A stretch of DNA of 64,000 nucleotides from positions 3,234,957-3,298,956 of the forward strand of contig CM019229.1 in the NCBI GenBank assembly GCA_009741485.1. Direction: 5' to 3'. Below the pieces are notes generated by a model that was not told where the DNA came from, did not search any database, and saw only the letters and a program-made list of their open reading frames with translations. Shown here in pieces: positions 26,241-39,245 of this stretch; position 1 is the stretch's first letter, and each line of letters begins with the position of its first letter. The position numbers and the translations under genes are program-made. Origin of the DNA: Malurus cyaneus samueli. Its lineage: Eukaryota > Chordata > Aves > Passeriformes > Maluridae.

Positions 26241-26574
26241 TCCTCTCCCAGATAACCTGTAACGAAGAATCCCTCTCTGGTTTCCTTGGATCCCCTTCAG
26301 ACCCTGGCAGGTGTTGTGAGGTTTCCATGCAACCTTCTCCTCTCCAGGCCCCAAATCATCCCTCTGCTCTGAATTCCTCTGGAGAAATGCTCTGCCTGGG
26401 AAATATCCCATAATTTTTCCCCTAAAAGCCCCTTGGGACTGTGCTGGTGCTGCCCATGGCTCAGCCCCTGGCTCTGGTGTCACTGGAGCTGCAAGGACAG
26501 GGGACTCTTGTCCTTGGCAGGGTGTGGGGATCCTCATCTGAGTGCCTTGCTCTTTGCTTTCACTGCCACCGGAG

Positions 26575-26812
26575 AAAAAAATTAAATAAAGAATAAAAAT
26601 GAAAAAGAAAAAAAAATCAAAAGATAAATAAAAATATAAATAGAATGAGAAAAAAAATCAAAATAAGAATCAAAATTAGAATCAATAAGATAAATATCAA
26701 TAAGAATAAGAAGTAAGAATAGAATAAATACAAAAAATAAATAAATAGAAATAATATAAAATAAAAAATAAAAATAAATAAACAACAACAGCATCAACAA
26801 TAATAGTAATAA
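26575..26812. repeat. A-rich simple sequence (aaataaga/aataa)n
   Basis: About 240 bp of A with interspersed T/G (aaataaaaatataaatagaa type). The reverse strand gives an artefactual Leu/Ile/Phe-rich frame. Confidence 0.9.
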
Positions 26813-27839
26813 AAACGCTCCATGTCTCCCCTCTGTTTAACGTAATGGCCCAAATTTGCCACCTCAGGAGTTTCTGGTGAGTGAAACTCCTCTTTTGAGC
26901 CCTGCCCTGTGGTGACTCTTTCTCCTGACCCTGCCCTGCCACTGCCCTGCTGGGCTGGCACCGTGCCCACTGCTGGTGACACTTCTGCATTTCTGCAGAG
27001 ACCCAAAATTCATCTCCTGCTGCTGCAGAACTCCCCCGGTGTGTCCTGGCTGGGTGTGACACCATCAGCGCCTGGAGGGCACTCCTGAGTGTCCCTGATG
27101 GAAACAAAAATGTGCTCTTATCTCCCTACAAACACACCCTCTGCTCCAGCTCACCGATGAGATAAGAGGAGGACAAGAATAAACAGCAAAAAACACCCCA
27201 AATTCCCCAGCTTTTCCCTAAGGTCCCGTTACCTCCCGCGATCATTCACAGAAACGTCTCACTGAGGCAAAAAAAAAAAAAAAAAAACCTCTCAGCCGGG
27301 AGAAATGGAATGAGCATCGTGTCCTCTGCAAGCCAAAGGGTTGGAAAATACAACATGAGGCAAGGGAATTATTGATGGTCATGTTGAGGCTTCGATCCAG
27401 GGAGCAGCTCTGCTCAAAAGAAACATGAAAAAAAGGAAAAAAAAATAATTTGGTGATGGCACTGGGTGGTCCCTGCAGGTTGGGAGGCTGCTGGAGATGT
27501 TTGCTGATAAAGGTAAAAGAAAACATGAAATTTGTACAGTTTAAAAGCGGGAGGAAAAGCTCCTGGCTTTACAGCCAGCGTCAATAATTTGCTGTGTTTG
27601 GAATCCATCCAGCTGTCAGCTTTTTGCAAGTTTTGGCTTGGTTTGCCTGGTATTTTTTTTTTAACCACAATTTCACCCTGTGGTCCATTTGTGTGAGCTG
27701 TGATGTTGTTTTATGCAAATCGAGCAGAAAGACAAAACAAGGAATTTTGTGGGTGAATCTGCCCATTCATTCACCTTTCCAAAGTTTTTTCTATGTGTTT
27801 TTCCCCATTTCAATGACCTAAAAGACATTCTAGGGGAAA

Positions 27840-28500
27840 CCACCTTGTAAAATGTGGAGATTTTTCTGGGTTTTTAATTCATTTATTTACTTGCTGACAC
27901 ATTTCCCAATTCTGTTATTTCATATTTCATGCATTCAAGGCTCTCAGCTGCGAATTTTCTCCCCTGACAAATCGTCTGAGTCATTTTTCTGGCTTCTTGT
28001 CAGCAGCAAAAGTATGTGCAAAGCTAACAAATATTTCCTGCACGATGCAATGCCTTTGCCTTCGAGGGTTGTTGTGCTCATTCCTCGTCCTTTTGGTGTG
28101 GTACCAAAACAAAAACACGTTTTGAAGCCATCAAATTAATGGTAATTATAAATTTTTCTCCTTCTGTGGCTTGTAAAGTGCTTCTGTGCAGTGTTTTGAA
28201 AATGTTTGTTAAAAAAACAAACATTAATTGGGGTTCAAGATGGAGGTTGAATAAAATCTTTTCACTTAAAACAATAATTCTGAGGAGTGAGAAACTGAAT
28301 TGGGTTTTTTATAATGGGAATTGGGTATTTTTAATGGGAGATTTATCTTTTAGAGCAAAAATCTTATTTGGAGATGGGGAAATATTAGCAGGGGGGCCAT
28401 TTTCAGACATTGCAGAGCAAATACATTCCTTCAGAAATTACAAAAGTTTTTGTTTCACCTTTTTTCCCAAGGAAAAAACCTTGTGTGTCTTTATTAAGTG
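27840..28500. other. AT-rich unique stretch, possible conserved non-coding element
   Basis: No repeat family or exon is recognisable, but base composition is even and complex, unlike the degraded repeats nearby. It contains tctgagtcattttt (AP-1-like TGAGTCA) near 27980. Whether it is conserved cannot be seen from one sequence. Confidence 0.2.
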
Positions 28501-29984
28501 AATTTCTGGTTTTCATCTCACTTTAAAGTGAAGAAAACCCAACCCAAATGTCAGAAATTGCCCTGGGGTGCAAGTTCTGTTTTCGGCTGTGGTAGACCAG
28601 GACTTTAAAGCCACAAATCTCTGTGTTCCTATTATCAAACTCACTTAGGGAAAAACCTTAAAATCTGAGAAATCAACTTTTCACTCCCTCCCCGCTCAAA
28701 GAGCTTTGTGTTTTCAAAGGTTAAAGGTTCCGAGGGATTTTTACCTGAGGAGTAAATACAGAAAGATTGGATGCATTTGATTTTTATAACTCCTGTGCTT
28801 TTCAGAGTCGGGTTTGGAAGAGGAGCAGCAAATTGTGGGAGTTCTGGGTGGCGATTGAATGGGATTTTTTTGAGGTGGGATTCCTGCACGCATCCTGGTG
28901 AGATTTTCAGTCACTGAAGTGTCTGTTTTGGACTCAAAACACCCCAGAGCCAGCCCTGAGCATGTTGGGGAGATTCAGAGATGACTTTCTGGGAGAAAAA
29001 GCCTCTCTGGAGCTCTGGCTCCAGAATTCAGGGGGATCCAGACGATTCTGTCACCAGGGATGGGGGATACAGGACCCAGCCACACCTGCCTTGCTCAGGC
29101 ACGAACAGATCTCAAAATCTGCCCCTTCACAGGTTTCCAAAGATTAAAATTGATAAGAAACCTCAGGATTTTGGCTTTCCACTCTTATTTTTTTTTGGGA
29201 GTGTCACAGGTTGCTGCTGTCTTTGGAAAGTCTGGTGCAATTGTTCACTACAAGTCTTGAGGAACTGAAAGAAAATCCCCAACAAACCCAAAAAAACCAT
29301 GAAAATCACAGCTTGCTCAGGGCCATTGGCCTGGAAGGAGAAGCCTGAACTCAGATTCAACTTTTGGTTTTGCTTTGTGTTTGTTCTGTGGAGCAGGAGC
29401 AGCTTCAATCTCCAGCTCCCAGGTCCTGCCCCAATCCTTCTTTTCCATCATTTCCAGGTGTCTGTGCTGGGCTCAACCTGTCCCTCCTCCTCCTTTGCCT
29501 CTCTGGATTCCAAATTTCACCAACAGCTCCTTCATTTTGCCTTAGGGAAGGAGCAGCCTTCAAAATGCCACGTTGGGGTCCTGGGGGACAGGTTCTGGTG
29601 ACATCTGGAGTGTTCAATCCTTGGAATAACTGCAGGGAATCCCTGTGTCTGTCTGGGTTTAGGGCATGGACACACACAGCCCCAGAGTTTTCATGTCCTT
29701 GGGGTTTTGGAGTGTCCTCCACACGCTTTGTTTATTCAGTGGTTGAATTAAAACTCAAAAAACCTAGGGATGAATGCCTGCAGAGGTGTTATCCTTAAAA
29801 AAAAAAACCAAAAAAAAACCACGTTTCAGGACAAAACTGAGAGGAAGGAACTGCTCAAGGAGAGATCTTATATAACAAGAGAAGGCTCCAAGGACACCTT
29901 TTTTGTGCCTTTAAAGGGGATTTGTAAGAAACAGGGAGACACATTTTTGAGCTGCTCCAGTTGTGAGAGGAAGAGGGATGATGG

Positions 29985-30250
29985 TTTTTAGCTTTTAAAC
30001 CAAAATAGGAACAATTTGGATCAGATGGAAGGAATTGTTCCCTTGAGGGTAAGGCAGGGCCCGGCACCAGGTGCCCGCAGAGCAGCTGGTGGCTGCCCTG
30101 GATCCCTGGCAGTGGCCAAGGCCAGGCGGAATTGGGGCGGGAGCCTGGGACAGTGGGAGGTGTCCCTGCCATGGCTGGGGTGGCACTGGATGGGATTTAA
30201 TGTCCCTCCCAACCCAAACCATCCCATGTTCTGTGAACCTCTGTGAGTGA
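29985..30250 (+). mobile_element. CR1 LINE 3' fragment
   Basis: Sense-orientation CR1: ggaattgttcccttgagggt, then ggatccctggcagtggccaa, then ccaacccaaaccatcccatg at the 3' end. Confidence 0.9.
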
Positions 30251-30514
30251 ACCCTTGGAGGGTTCAGGCTAAAACCAGAAGTAGAACAGGAATCCTGCCC
30301 CATCCTCCCATCCCTCACAGCCTGAGCAGTGCTACTCCATCACCTGGCAGCTTTTGCACTTCATTTTTACCCTGGAGGCTCAGCAAGGTTCCCTTTAGCA
30401 CAACATTCACGGGATGAAACTTCACTGTCCGTCCATTTTGCATCTCCCCAAAATCAGGGCAGATGCTGAAGTGCAGGGTTTTTTTTTTGGTGCCCAGGTC
30501 ACCACTGGCTGTCA

Positions 30515-30945
30515 CTACCCAGATGTGCTGTCCCCAGCTTGTTTCCCCCCAGAGTGCTGTCACCCCGCCCAGATGTGCTGTCACCCCAGCTGTGCTGTCA
30601 CACCCCAGATGTGCTGTCCCCAGTGTGCTGTCCCCAGATGTGCTCCCAGATGCTGTCCCCGATGTGCTGTCACCCCAGTGTGCTGTCACACTCCAGATGT
30701 GCTGTCCCCAATGTGCTGTCACCCCAGATGTGCTGTCACCCCCAGCTGTGTCTGTCACACCCCAGATGTGCTGTCACACCTCCAGATGTGCTGTCACCCC
30801 CAGATGTGCTGTCACACCTCCAGATGTGCTGTCACCCCAGCTGTGTTGCTCACCCCCAGATGTGCTGTCATCCCCAGCTTGCTGTCACCCACCCCAGATG
30901 TGCTGTCACCCCCAGATGTGCTGTCACACCCCCAGCCCTCCTGCA
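30515..30945. repeat. About 18-bp minisatellite (cagatgtgctgtcacccc)
   Basis: More than 20 copies of cagatgtgctgtcacccc and variants (tcacacctc, tccccag). It yields long Cys/Pro-rich frames on the plus strand, which are artefacts. Confidence 0.95.
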
Positions 30946-31401
30946 GTCATCCAGGTTTCCCTCCCTGCATTCCTCATCTGGCCCAATGCAAATCTTATCC
31001 AAAACAAATCTCCAGTCCAACATCCCAAACTCCCAAAAGGACAATAAACACCACACTGAATGTGTGCAGGATTTATGGCTTTGTCACATAAGGTTCAGGG
31101 AGTTTCTGTTTTAAGGGAGGTTGGACAAATAAAGTACGAGCAGCAAAAAATACTTCGGACACTTCATCGTGAAGCTTCCTGTAAAAAAAAAATAAATCAG
31201 CTGGAAGATTCAGAGTGCAGTCTGTGTAAAACTCACAGGAGACAGGGGATGAGTGTATCCTGCCACAGTTTCAGCCCTGAACTGCAGTGATTTTCCTGCT
31301 CCTCTCCCTGGTGGTGCATGGAGAAGGCAAATTCTCCTTTTGGCCATGGTGAATCAGCAGCAGAGAGGCTGCAGGGGCTGCTCTCCTGAGAGAGCTCATT
31401 A

Positions 31402-31465
31402 CAGAATCATGGAATGGTTTGGGTTGGGAGGGACCTTAAAACACCCCCGTTCCAACCCCTGTTTA
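31402..31465 (-). mobile_element. Short CR1 3'-end remnant
   Basis: cagaatcatggaatggtttg followed by ggttgggagggaccttaaaa is the inverted CR1 3' end; recognisable similarity stops after about 60 bp. Confidence 0.7.
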
Positions 31466-32459
31466 CAAGCAAGAAGAGCCAAACATGGATTTTCCTGCTT
31501 GGTTTGGCAGGGATCTGGGGCTTTCATTCAGCTCCTCTCCCTCAGTTTGGCACACATTGCCAAACCCTCCCTGGCCTCCAGAGCCTGCCAGCAGTTGACC
31601 TTTTGCCACATGACAGCAATTCTTATCAGAAATGGGTCTCATTATCAGCTGGGTCTAATTAACAGGCCCAGTTAAGGGGTCCCTGTCACACCATGGGATC
31701 ATTCCAGTCCAGCCAGGAATAAATGCTCCTCGTGTTCCATCAAAACCACTGTGGTTCCCTTGGATGGGGATGTGGACAAACAGCAGCAGCACCTGGGGTT
31801 TGCATTTCCCAGGTGAGAGAAGACGTGGGGTGCCATAAAACATCCCACAAAACCCACGGGGACAGACACCAGTGGATCCTGGAGGGGATTTGGGTTTCTC
31901 TGGCAGCCTGTGGGTGAGAATGGGTGACCTGCAGGAACCTGGAATATTCACAGGAATGACATTTAGGGGACTTCACAGGGCTGTCCTGAACAGCCCCTGG
32001 TGTTTCTCCACTGGTACCCATCTCTCCTGCTTGTCACAACAGGTTGGAGGTGATTCCCACTGGTGGTTTTCTCCTTGGAGGTCCTGGCATGGCACAGCAG
32101 CCTGGCCTGGTGTCTCCAGGCTCTGTGCTACTCCAGGTCAACCCTGAGGCCGTGGATTCCCAAAATCAATCCAAGCCACTCTGCTTGACAAGAAACCCTT
32201 CCTAAAATTCCCTCCCATCACAGCCAGGATAACCCCTGGGACAGACATTTGCTACCAAAAACCTGCAAAAGTGGGATTTATTGACGGAGTGACCACCGAC
32301 CACTGACCCCAGCGGTTTGGCAGGAGCCTCTGGGGAATGAAAAGCCCTGACCTTGGGAAGGCTCATCCTCCCTGCACCTTTGGGAGCTGCTTGGCTCCAC
32401 AGATCCCTCCTCCTGCAGCCTCCTGAGCAGGGCTGCTGCCTGCCAGTGCCAGCTGGCAT

Positions 32460-32590
32460 CTGATGGCACTTTGAAGGTACCTTGCTGATGGGCACCTTGC
32501 TGGTTTTACCTTGATGATGGCACCTTGCCGGTGTCACTTTGCTTGTGCCACCTTGCTGATGTCACCTTGCTGATGGCACCTGGTTGCTGG
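32460..32590. repeat. Short degenerate tandem repeat (caccttgctgatgg)
   Basis: About eight diverged copies of a 13-18-bp unit around caccttgctgatg. Confidence 0.75.
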
Positions 32591-33016
32591 CTCTCTGTAG
32601 TAAGACCATAAATTAGAGGCTTTCACCCTGCACAGATGATAACAAGTCCAGGAACAAGGACAGATCACAGTAATCATGAGCTGGATCAATAACTTTAATC
32701 CCAGAGCACAGCCAGCCTGTATTAATTCAAAATAAAACCCTCCAGAACTGAGAATTTAGAAAAAATTTGGTTTTGGAAACTTGATCGTTTTCTCTTTTCC
32801 CACCCCTTCTGCAACTCAGGAGATGTGCAGGGGGTGGATTTCTTCCTGCAGAGAGGAACATTGCCAAGATTGTTTCCAGATTCCCTCTGGAGAGAGCCAA
32901 GAGAACGGGCAGGAGGGTGGGGAGAGGCAGGGCAGCTTTCCTGAGCACACACAGAGCCTTTTCCAGGGACAGCTCCAGGGATCTTTGGCCTAAAGGCTGT
33001 GCACAGTGCAGAGCCA

Positions 33017-33230
33017 GCTGCTCCCAGCCCATCCTGGTGCCTGGAGCTGGGCTGGAGATTCCCTATCCCAGAGGAATATCCCATATCCCATTACCAATGA
33101 GAGCTGCTCCCAACCCATCCTGGTGCCTGGAGCTGGGCTGGACATTCCCTACCCCAGAGGAATATCCCATATCCCATTACCAATGACAGCCCAGGAATAT
33201 CCCATATCCCACTACCAGTGACAGCCCAGG
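33017..33230. repeat. About 89-bp tandem repeat, two copies plus partial units
   Basis: agctgctcccagcccatcct through atcccattaccaatgagagc recurs at 33103. Shorter pieces of the unit (ggaatatcccatatcccact) follow. Confidence 0.9.
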
Positions 33231-34311
33231 CTCTGTGCCAGCCCAGAGGGAACTGGGGTTGTTTTCCTGGGCTCCTTCACCTCCTGTCCCCTCCAGGGAT
33301 GCTGTTGGTGGCCGGAGGGGGTGGATGGACAGCCCAGGGCAGGGTGACAGCAGTGTCCACCCGACCCAGCTCTGGAGGAGGGGAAATTCCAGCCAGGCTC
33401 TGTGACCCCGGCCAGGAGCCCACGCCAGGAGATGGACAGCAGGTCAGGGGACCTGGGAAGACCTCTCTGGTTCCTTTTTCTTCCCCCACCACAAATTTCC
33501 TGTGTGACTGCAGCGAGTCATTTAATGGCCCCGAGGTTCCCCATTTGCAAAAGCGGACTTTCCCCATCTCCCAGGAATGTTACAGGGATAAATACACCCA
33601 GGAGCCTCCAACCCTCTTTTGATGTCGCCTGGCTCAAGCAGGACCTCCCCCGAGTCATCAGCCAGGAAAGATCCCGATTTTCTGGGAACGCATCCGTAAT
33701 TTCTAAGAAAACCGGGAATATTTGGTGTGGCTGCATCAGAGCAGACAAGGATGTTTGGAAATCGTTCTCGATAACTGATTCCATTTGTCATGGACCAGAT
33801 ATTGGAGTCTGGCCCTCTTACAGGCTGCTGCTTTAGGCCCTTGGATACCCAAAGTGAAGGCTGGAAAGGAGGAGGAAACAAGGAATAAATTCCAGTATTT
33901 TTTCAGAGTAGGCAGTAAATATTCCTGGTGAGAGCATGGGGGTTGCTTGTGCAGGAAGAGCCTTTTTCACCCGTGGGTGGGATCAGGACAGCATTCCCAA
34001 GGGGGATGCAGAGGTCTCCTGGCAGCTTCTTTGTCACCTCACCCAAATCAGAACCAGCAGGGAGGCAGGAAGGCAATTGAGGGAATGGGAGCTGGATTGA
34101 TGGGGCTTGGAGGCTGAGCTTTGCCATGGAAGAGAGTAACCCTGGATCCTCAGGAGAACGTGGAGAGTTCAGGATTTCAGTGGGGTTTTGTCATCCTGCT
34201 GTTTCCTGGAGGGGAAGGAGCAGAGCAGAGCTGTGCTGAGCTGGGGGAGTCCTGCCAGGGCAGGGACAGAGCCCAGGGGCGGTCAGGGGGTGACACCTGC
34301 TCTGGAAAAGG

Positions 34312-34384
34312 TGTTAATGAGAGCTAATTGACCCCATTAATGAGAGCTAATTGGCCCTGTTAATGAGAGCTAATTGACCCCATG
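34312..34384. repeat. Three-copy 23-25-bp tandem repeat
   Basis: ttaatgagagctaattgacc repeats three times with cccatt or cctgt spacers. Confidence 0.9.
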
Positions 34385-34529
34385 AGCCTTGCTCTGGTCC
34401 TGCAGCTGCAATGCAGCGGAATGTGAAGGGGGGTTGTGTTGGGGTGTTGCTGCCCTGGAGGGGGGGTCTGCAGGAGGTGTTTTGGGGTCTCAGGGGCTCT
34501 GGATGTGCTGATCCCTGAAGGTACAGAAG

Positions 34530-34880
34530 GAAACTGAGGCTGAGCCCCCTCTGCTCTGGAGCTGGGAGAGCTGGAGGTGCTCACCTGGAGAGGAGAAGGA
34601 TCCAGGGAGAGCTCAGAGCCCCTTGCAGGGCATGAAGGGGCTCCAGGAGAGCTGGAGAGGGACTGGGGACAAGGGATGGAGTGACAGGACACAGGGAATG
34701 GCTTCCCACTGCCAGAGGGAAGCTGTGGCTGCCCCTGGATCCCTGGCAGTGCCCAAGGCCAGGCTGGACATTGGGGCTGGGAGCAGCCTGGGACAGTGGG
34801 AGGTGTCCCTGGCAGGGGTGGATGGGATGGGCTTTGTGAACCTTTCCAACCCAAACCATCCCGTGTTCATGCACGATTTG
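34530..34880 (+). mobile_element. CR1 LINE 3' fragment
   Basis: Sense CR1 including aagctgtggctgcccctgga and aggctggacattggggctgg, ending at ccaacccaaaccatcccgtg. The upstream part (34530-34690) resembles the more 5' portion of the 62843-63365 copy. Confidence 0.88.
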
Positions 34881-36005
34881 GGGTGGTTGTGAGGGGAGCT
34901 GAGAGACTCTGACTGCTTCTGATCATCTATGTATTTATTTATTTTTTTTTTTAATAATGGCTTAGTCCATCCTGGCTCCTTTAAATACCCAAATCAAACC
35001 CATTGAAGCCCCACAATAGTCCAGGCTCATGTCTGGGATATTTCCTGCCTCGTGTGCCTCTGACTGGAGCGAGGGCTTTGCTGCTGCAGCCAAAGGCTTT
35101 CTTGGAGCCTCGATGGGCTGAGGAGCTGTGGCGCTGCTGGCGTTCTTGGAGCCTGGGAGCAGCTCCTGCCACGCTCCTCCCCAATCCCTGGAGCTGCCTC
35201 TCCAAGAACTGGGTGGGCTCCCAGCTCTCCCTGGCTCTGGGAGCAGGGAGCAAGGCAAAGCAAGTCAGGAATATTTATTTTTGTTGGGAAAGCCACCAAA
35301 GGGGTGATTGGTGACAGGAAAGCGATGTCCTGGCTGATGTCTGTTTTCTCTGTGCCTCCCAGAGCAGAGATTAATGACACAGCAGTGGGGGCATGGCAGG
35401 GTGAGAGGAAATATCTTGTTCAGTGGCATTTATCCGAGTCTGGAGCTGGCTGATGCTGTCCCTTACTCATCCCTGAGGGTGTCCCAGTGTCCCCCTGTGA
35501 CCCAGGGCTGCTCACTGGGGATGGCCCCTGGCAGCACAGGGAGCCAAGGCTGGGGATTATTGGCATTCCTGCAGCCTCCTGCGGCTCCAGGATGGATCTG
35601 GCACCCGAGGGGATGAACAGCTTGGCCCCTGTGTGTGCACAGAGGAGAGAAGGTTCGTGGTGGCTCTGAGGAGGTTCCTGTCACGGGCACAGGCTGCTGA
35701 GTGATGAACAACGGAGAACATGCGTGCTGACACACGGCTGGCATGTTCCAGAGCTCCAGCCAACACAAAGAGCCTGTCCCAGGCTGATCCCAAAGCCTCC
35801 TGAGCTCCAGCTGAGGGCTGCAGCCCCAGCCTTGAGGGCTCCTCCCGTCTTCAGGTTGGAACAGGTGAGACGTTCTCACACAGAGGATAAAGAATTCAAG
35901 GAATCTGTGGCAGGAAGCTGGAGGAACAAACAAGATCACGTCAGCTTGTTTAGGAAGAGATGAGGCTGTTAACTGGGAGTTCAATACTGGGGGAATAGGT
36001 GTGGG

Positions 36006-36455
36006 TGACAGAATGAACCAGGCTGGATGAGACCTTCAACATCATCAAGTCCAGAGTGTGACCCAACAGCTCCTCATCAACCAAACCACGGCACTGAGTG
36101 CCACGTCCAGGCTGTTTGTAAACACATCAAGGGATGGTGACTCCACCACCTCCCTGGGCACACAATTCCAATGTGCAATCACCCTTTCAATGAAGTTTTT
36201 TTTTTTTCTAACCTCACCTAAACTTCCCTTGGCTCAGCTCAAGGCTGTGTCCTCTTGTTCTGTGGTTGTTAACTGGAAGAAGACCCTGAACCCCCCTGCC
36301 CACAGCCCCTTTCAGGGAGTTGTGGAGAGCAATGAGGTCACCCCTGAGTCTCCTTTTCTCCAGGCTCAACACCCCCAGCTCCCTCAGCCGCTCCTCACAG
36401 GGTTTGTGTTCCAAGCCCTTCCCAGCCTCATTGCCCTCCCCTGGCTGTGCCCTTT
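36006..36455 (-). mobile_element. CR1 LINE 3' fragment
   Basis: Contains the CR1 segment cggcactgagtgccacgtcc and later caggctcaacacccccagct, in antisense. It shares its first about 200 bp with the copy at 23945-24208. A solo LTR-like element lies immediately to its right. Confidence 0.88.
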
Positions 36456-36508
36456 GGAATCATTGCTGTGGCAGGTGGGACAGTGGATGACACAAGACAG
36501 GGGGAAAT

Positions 36509-37013
36509 TGATGCCTGATGATTTTTGCCTTTCCTTTTATGTACCCATTTATATATTTTATATACCCTTTTAAATATTCTGTAGCCTTTACTAGTCTCTT
36601 GTACCCTTAGTCTTCATGCTGATAGTTCCTGTAGCCTGATATTCCAGCTCAGTTTTGGGGTTCTGCCAGACAGAAAGACCAAACATCCTCATTAAAGGGT
36701 CAGTGTGCCTTGTGCTGTCTTAAACCTGGGATTCCAACCTTGGTCAAGCCTTCTCTCTGGAACATGTTGTGTAAATTGGGCTCTGACCTCATTTTGGGGA
36801 TGAATCTTTAGGGGGACATTCCTTCATTTACTAAATTTATCATTGGAGAATCCTAAATAGATATGCTGATTTGTGAATTCTATAAAACTTCTGTACGTGT
36901 CAAACGTGCAGTGTGGGTTTTCCATCAAATTGTGTGTCTGGGATCCCGTTAAATCCTGAAGTCAAACCCTTTTATCCCCTTAACCGTGTCTGGGTCATAA
37001 TTAAAACTGGCCA
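36509..37013 (+). mobile_element. Solo LTR-like element, inverted relative to 11119-11583
   Basis: Starts tgatgcctgatgatttttgc, contains tctataaaacttctgtacgt as a TATA-like promoter and ccttttatccccttaaccgt near the end, then ttaaaactggcca. It carries a short extra AT-rich stretch (atatattttatatacccttt) compared with the other copy. Confidence 0.6.
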
Positions 37014-38697
37014 ATAAGGCATCAAAATGAAGCAAAGGGTCCTCAGAGCTCGCTGTGCTCCTCACACAGCACCTTCTGCCACTGTTGTCCATGTTCTCGA
37101 TGGGCCACTGGCCTGATACTTTAGGGTGTTCCCGATGTTTTTAGGGTTTTCAGTCTTTGGTTACTGGTGAATGCCAGCAGGCTGGTTGGGAAACACGGGA
37201 TGGATACCCCAGGACTGCCTGGCAGAGGGCACCCAGGGACCCTTGGTGCCAGAGCAGCCAGGGCTCTGTGAGATCCCTGCATATCCCCAGGAATGTCCAA
37301 AGCAAACCTTGGTTCGGAGTGGAAAAACATTCCCCAGGAAAGACTTTTCCATAAATCCGCTGTCTCCTCACACCAAACTCTGCCGTGGCCCAAGTGGTGT
37401 TTTTGGAGATGGTTTCTGAGCTGCCCACTGCCAGGACTGCACTTGTAGCAGATTAAAATATTCTTGGAGGGGTTTTTGGCTCCGAGTGGCAAAAAGTTGC
37501 TTTCCCACACACTGGGAAAAGCCACTGGAGGTGGAATATTCCCAGATGTTGAGTAGCAATTCCTGAGATTGACAAAGGCTCTCAGAACCCCTCAGAGAGA
37601 TATGGGTGTCCTCAGTGAAGCTTGAGCTGAGCTTGTTAATCTTCTCCTCATTTCCAAACTGTGGAAAAATTAACCTAAATTAACCTGATTAGTTTCTGCC
37701 AGGTCTGACATCAGACAGGCCCTAATGTAAAATGAAAGTAAAATAATCTAATTTTTATCATCAGCTGCAAAGGAAAGCTGTCCTGTGTGGGAGCAGAGGG
37801 ACCTTGGGAACCTGGGAATGCAGCTTTTTGTGCAGGGATAATAGAGGGAAAACTGAGCAGAGATTTTCTCGAGGGGCCACAGTCCAAAAACAGGAATTCT
37901 TGGTTTTATCCTGCCCAAAGATGGGCATAAACCCATTAATTATGAAATCCAGACACTGAGTTTTAGCTCTTGGTGCTTTGCTGGTACCTGCTTCAAGGGA
38001 AGGGGGAGAAGTGGCCCAGCTCAGAACTGCCTGGGGTGGCCAAAAACCCTTTCTGGGGTGTCCTTTGCTCTGGGTGAGCTGGGATCTGACCTGAGTTATG
38101 GAAAATGGAAGGAAAGGGAGTGGAAAATCGAGGAAAAGGGTGGAATGCAACCATGCTCAGCCCGAGTGTGATCCTTGGGGGTTTTCCGGGATGAACAGGG
38201 CAGGAGTCGATGGAGTTGGGCAGTTTGCCTCATCCTTTGGGAGATCCACCCAGTGATGCTGTCAGACTTCTCTGGGAAGGAAGGACATGGAAATTCCCTG
38301 CTGCAAGTGTGAGCAACTCTTCTATACCCAACCATATAAAAATAGTGGGGCTTTGCTCAGGAACATCCTGGGAACTTACCACAAGGATAAATAAAGTTAA
38401 AAAAAACCCTCTTTAAAAAAAAAAAAAAAACCTCTTTAAACAACTGTGGTGTCATTACTACGATTGCAGCCCAAAAGTCTGACCCTGTGAAGCACCACTG
38501 AGGCAAGAAAATCCTCTCAGAGTGAGCTATGCTTGCCAAAAAAAGGGGTTGTGATTGCACACTTGGCTTTGGGTGGGTGTGTAAAGGTCTTCTGGAAACT
38601 GGGATTGGGATTTGGAAGCTGGCGTAAGGACAAAGAGATTTGCTCAACAGAAGCTGCCCAATGAATAAATGGTGAACTCCATGAGCATAGAGGGTCA

Positions 38698-39245
38698 ATA
38701 ATCACAGAATTATTCAAGCTGGGAAAGACCTCCAAGGTCATTGAGTCCAAGCTGTGGTTGATCCCCACCTTGTCACCAGCCCTGAGCACTCAGTGCCACC
38801 TCCAGGGATGGGCACTCCAAACCTCCCTGGGCAGCCCTTGCAATCCTGACCCCCTTTCCATGAGGAAATTCCTCTGCTGTCCCCCTGTCCCTCCCCAGCC
38901 CATCCTGAGGCCGTTCCCTCTCCTCCTGTCCCTGTTCCTGGGAGCAGATCCCAACCCCCCCGGCTGTCCCCTCCTGTCAGGGAGTTGTGCAGAGCCACAA
39001 GGTCCCCCCTGATCCCCCTTTGCTCCAGGCTGAGCCCCTTCCCAGCTCCCTCAGCTGCTCCTGGGGCTCCAGACCCTTCCCCAGCCCCATTCCCTTCCCT
39101 GGACACGCTCCAGGTCCCTCTTGAAGAACCCCAAACTGGACACAGCCCTCGAGGTGCTTCAGCAGTGCCCAGTCAGGGGGACAGAAACTGTCCTGGTCCC
39201 ACTGGTCACTCCATCCTTGATCCAGGCCAGGGTGCCATTGGCCAA
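38698..39245 (-). mobile_element. CR1 LINE 3' fragment
   Basis: The inverted CR1 3' end (aatcacagaattattcaagc, then ggtcattgagtccaagctgt) is followed by the usual upstream part with bases like gaggaaattcctctgctgtc. About 550 bp, 5'-truncated, with no intact ORF2. Confidence 0.88.

Noticed and set aside
30414..31114. Three overlapping plus-strand frames of 190-225 codons rich in Cys and Pro
   Set aside because: They are translations of the 18-bp minisatellite; all three frames stay open because the unit length is a multiple of three and contains no stop.
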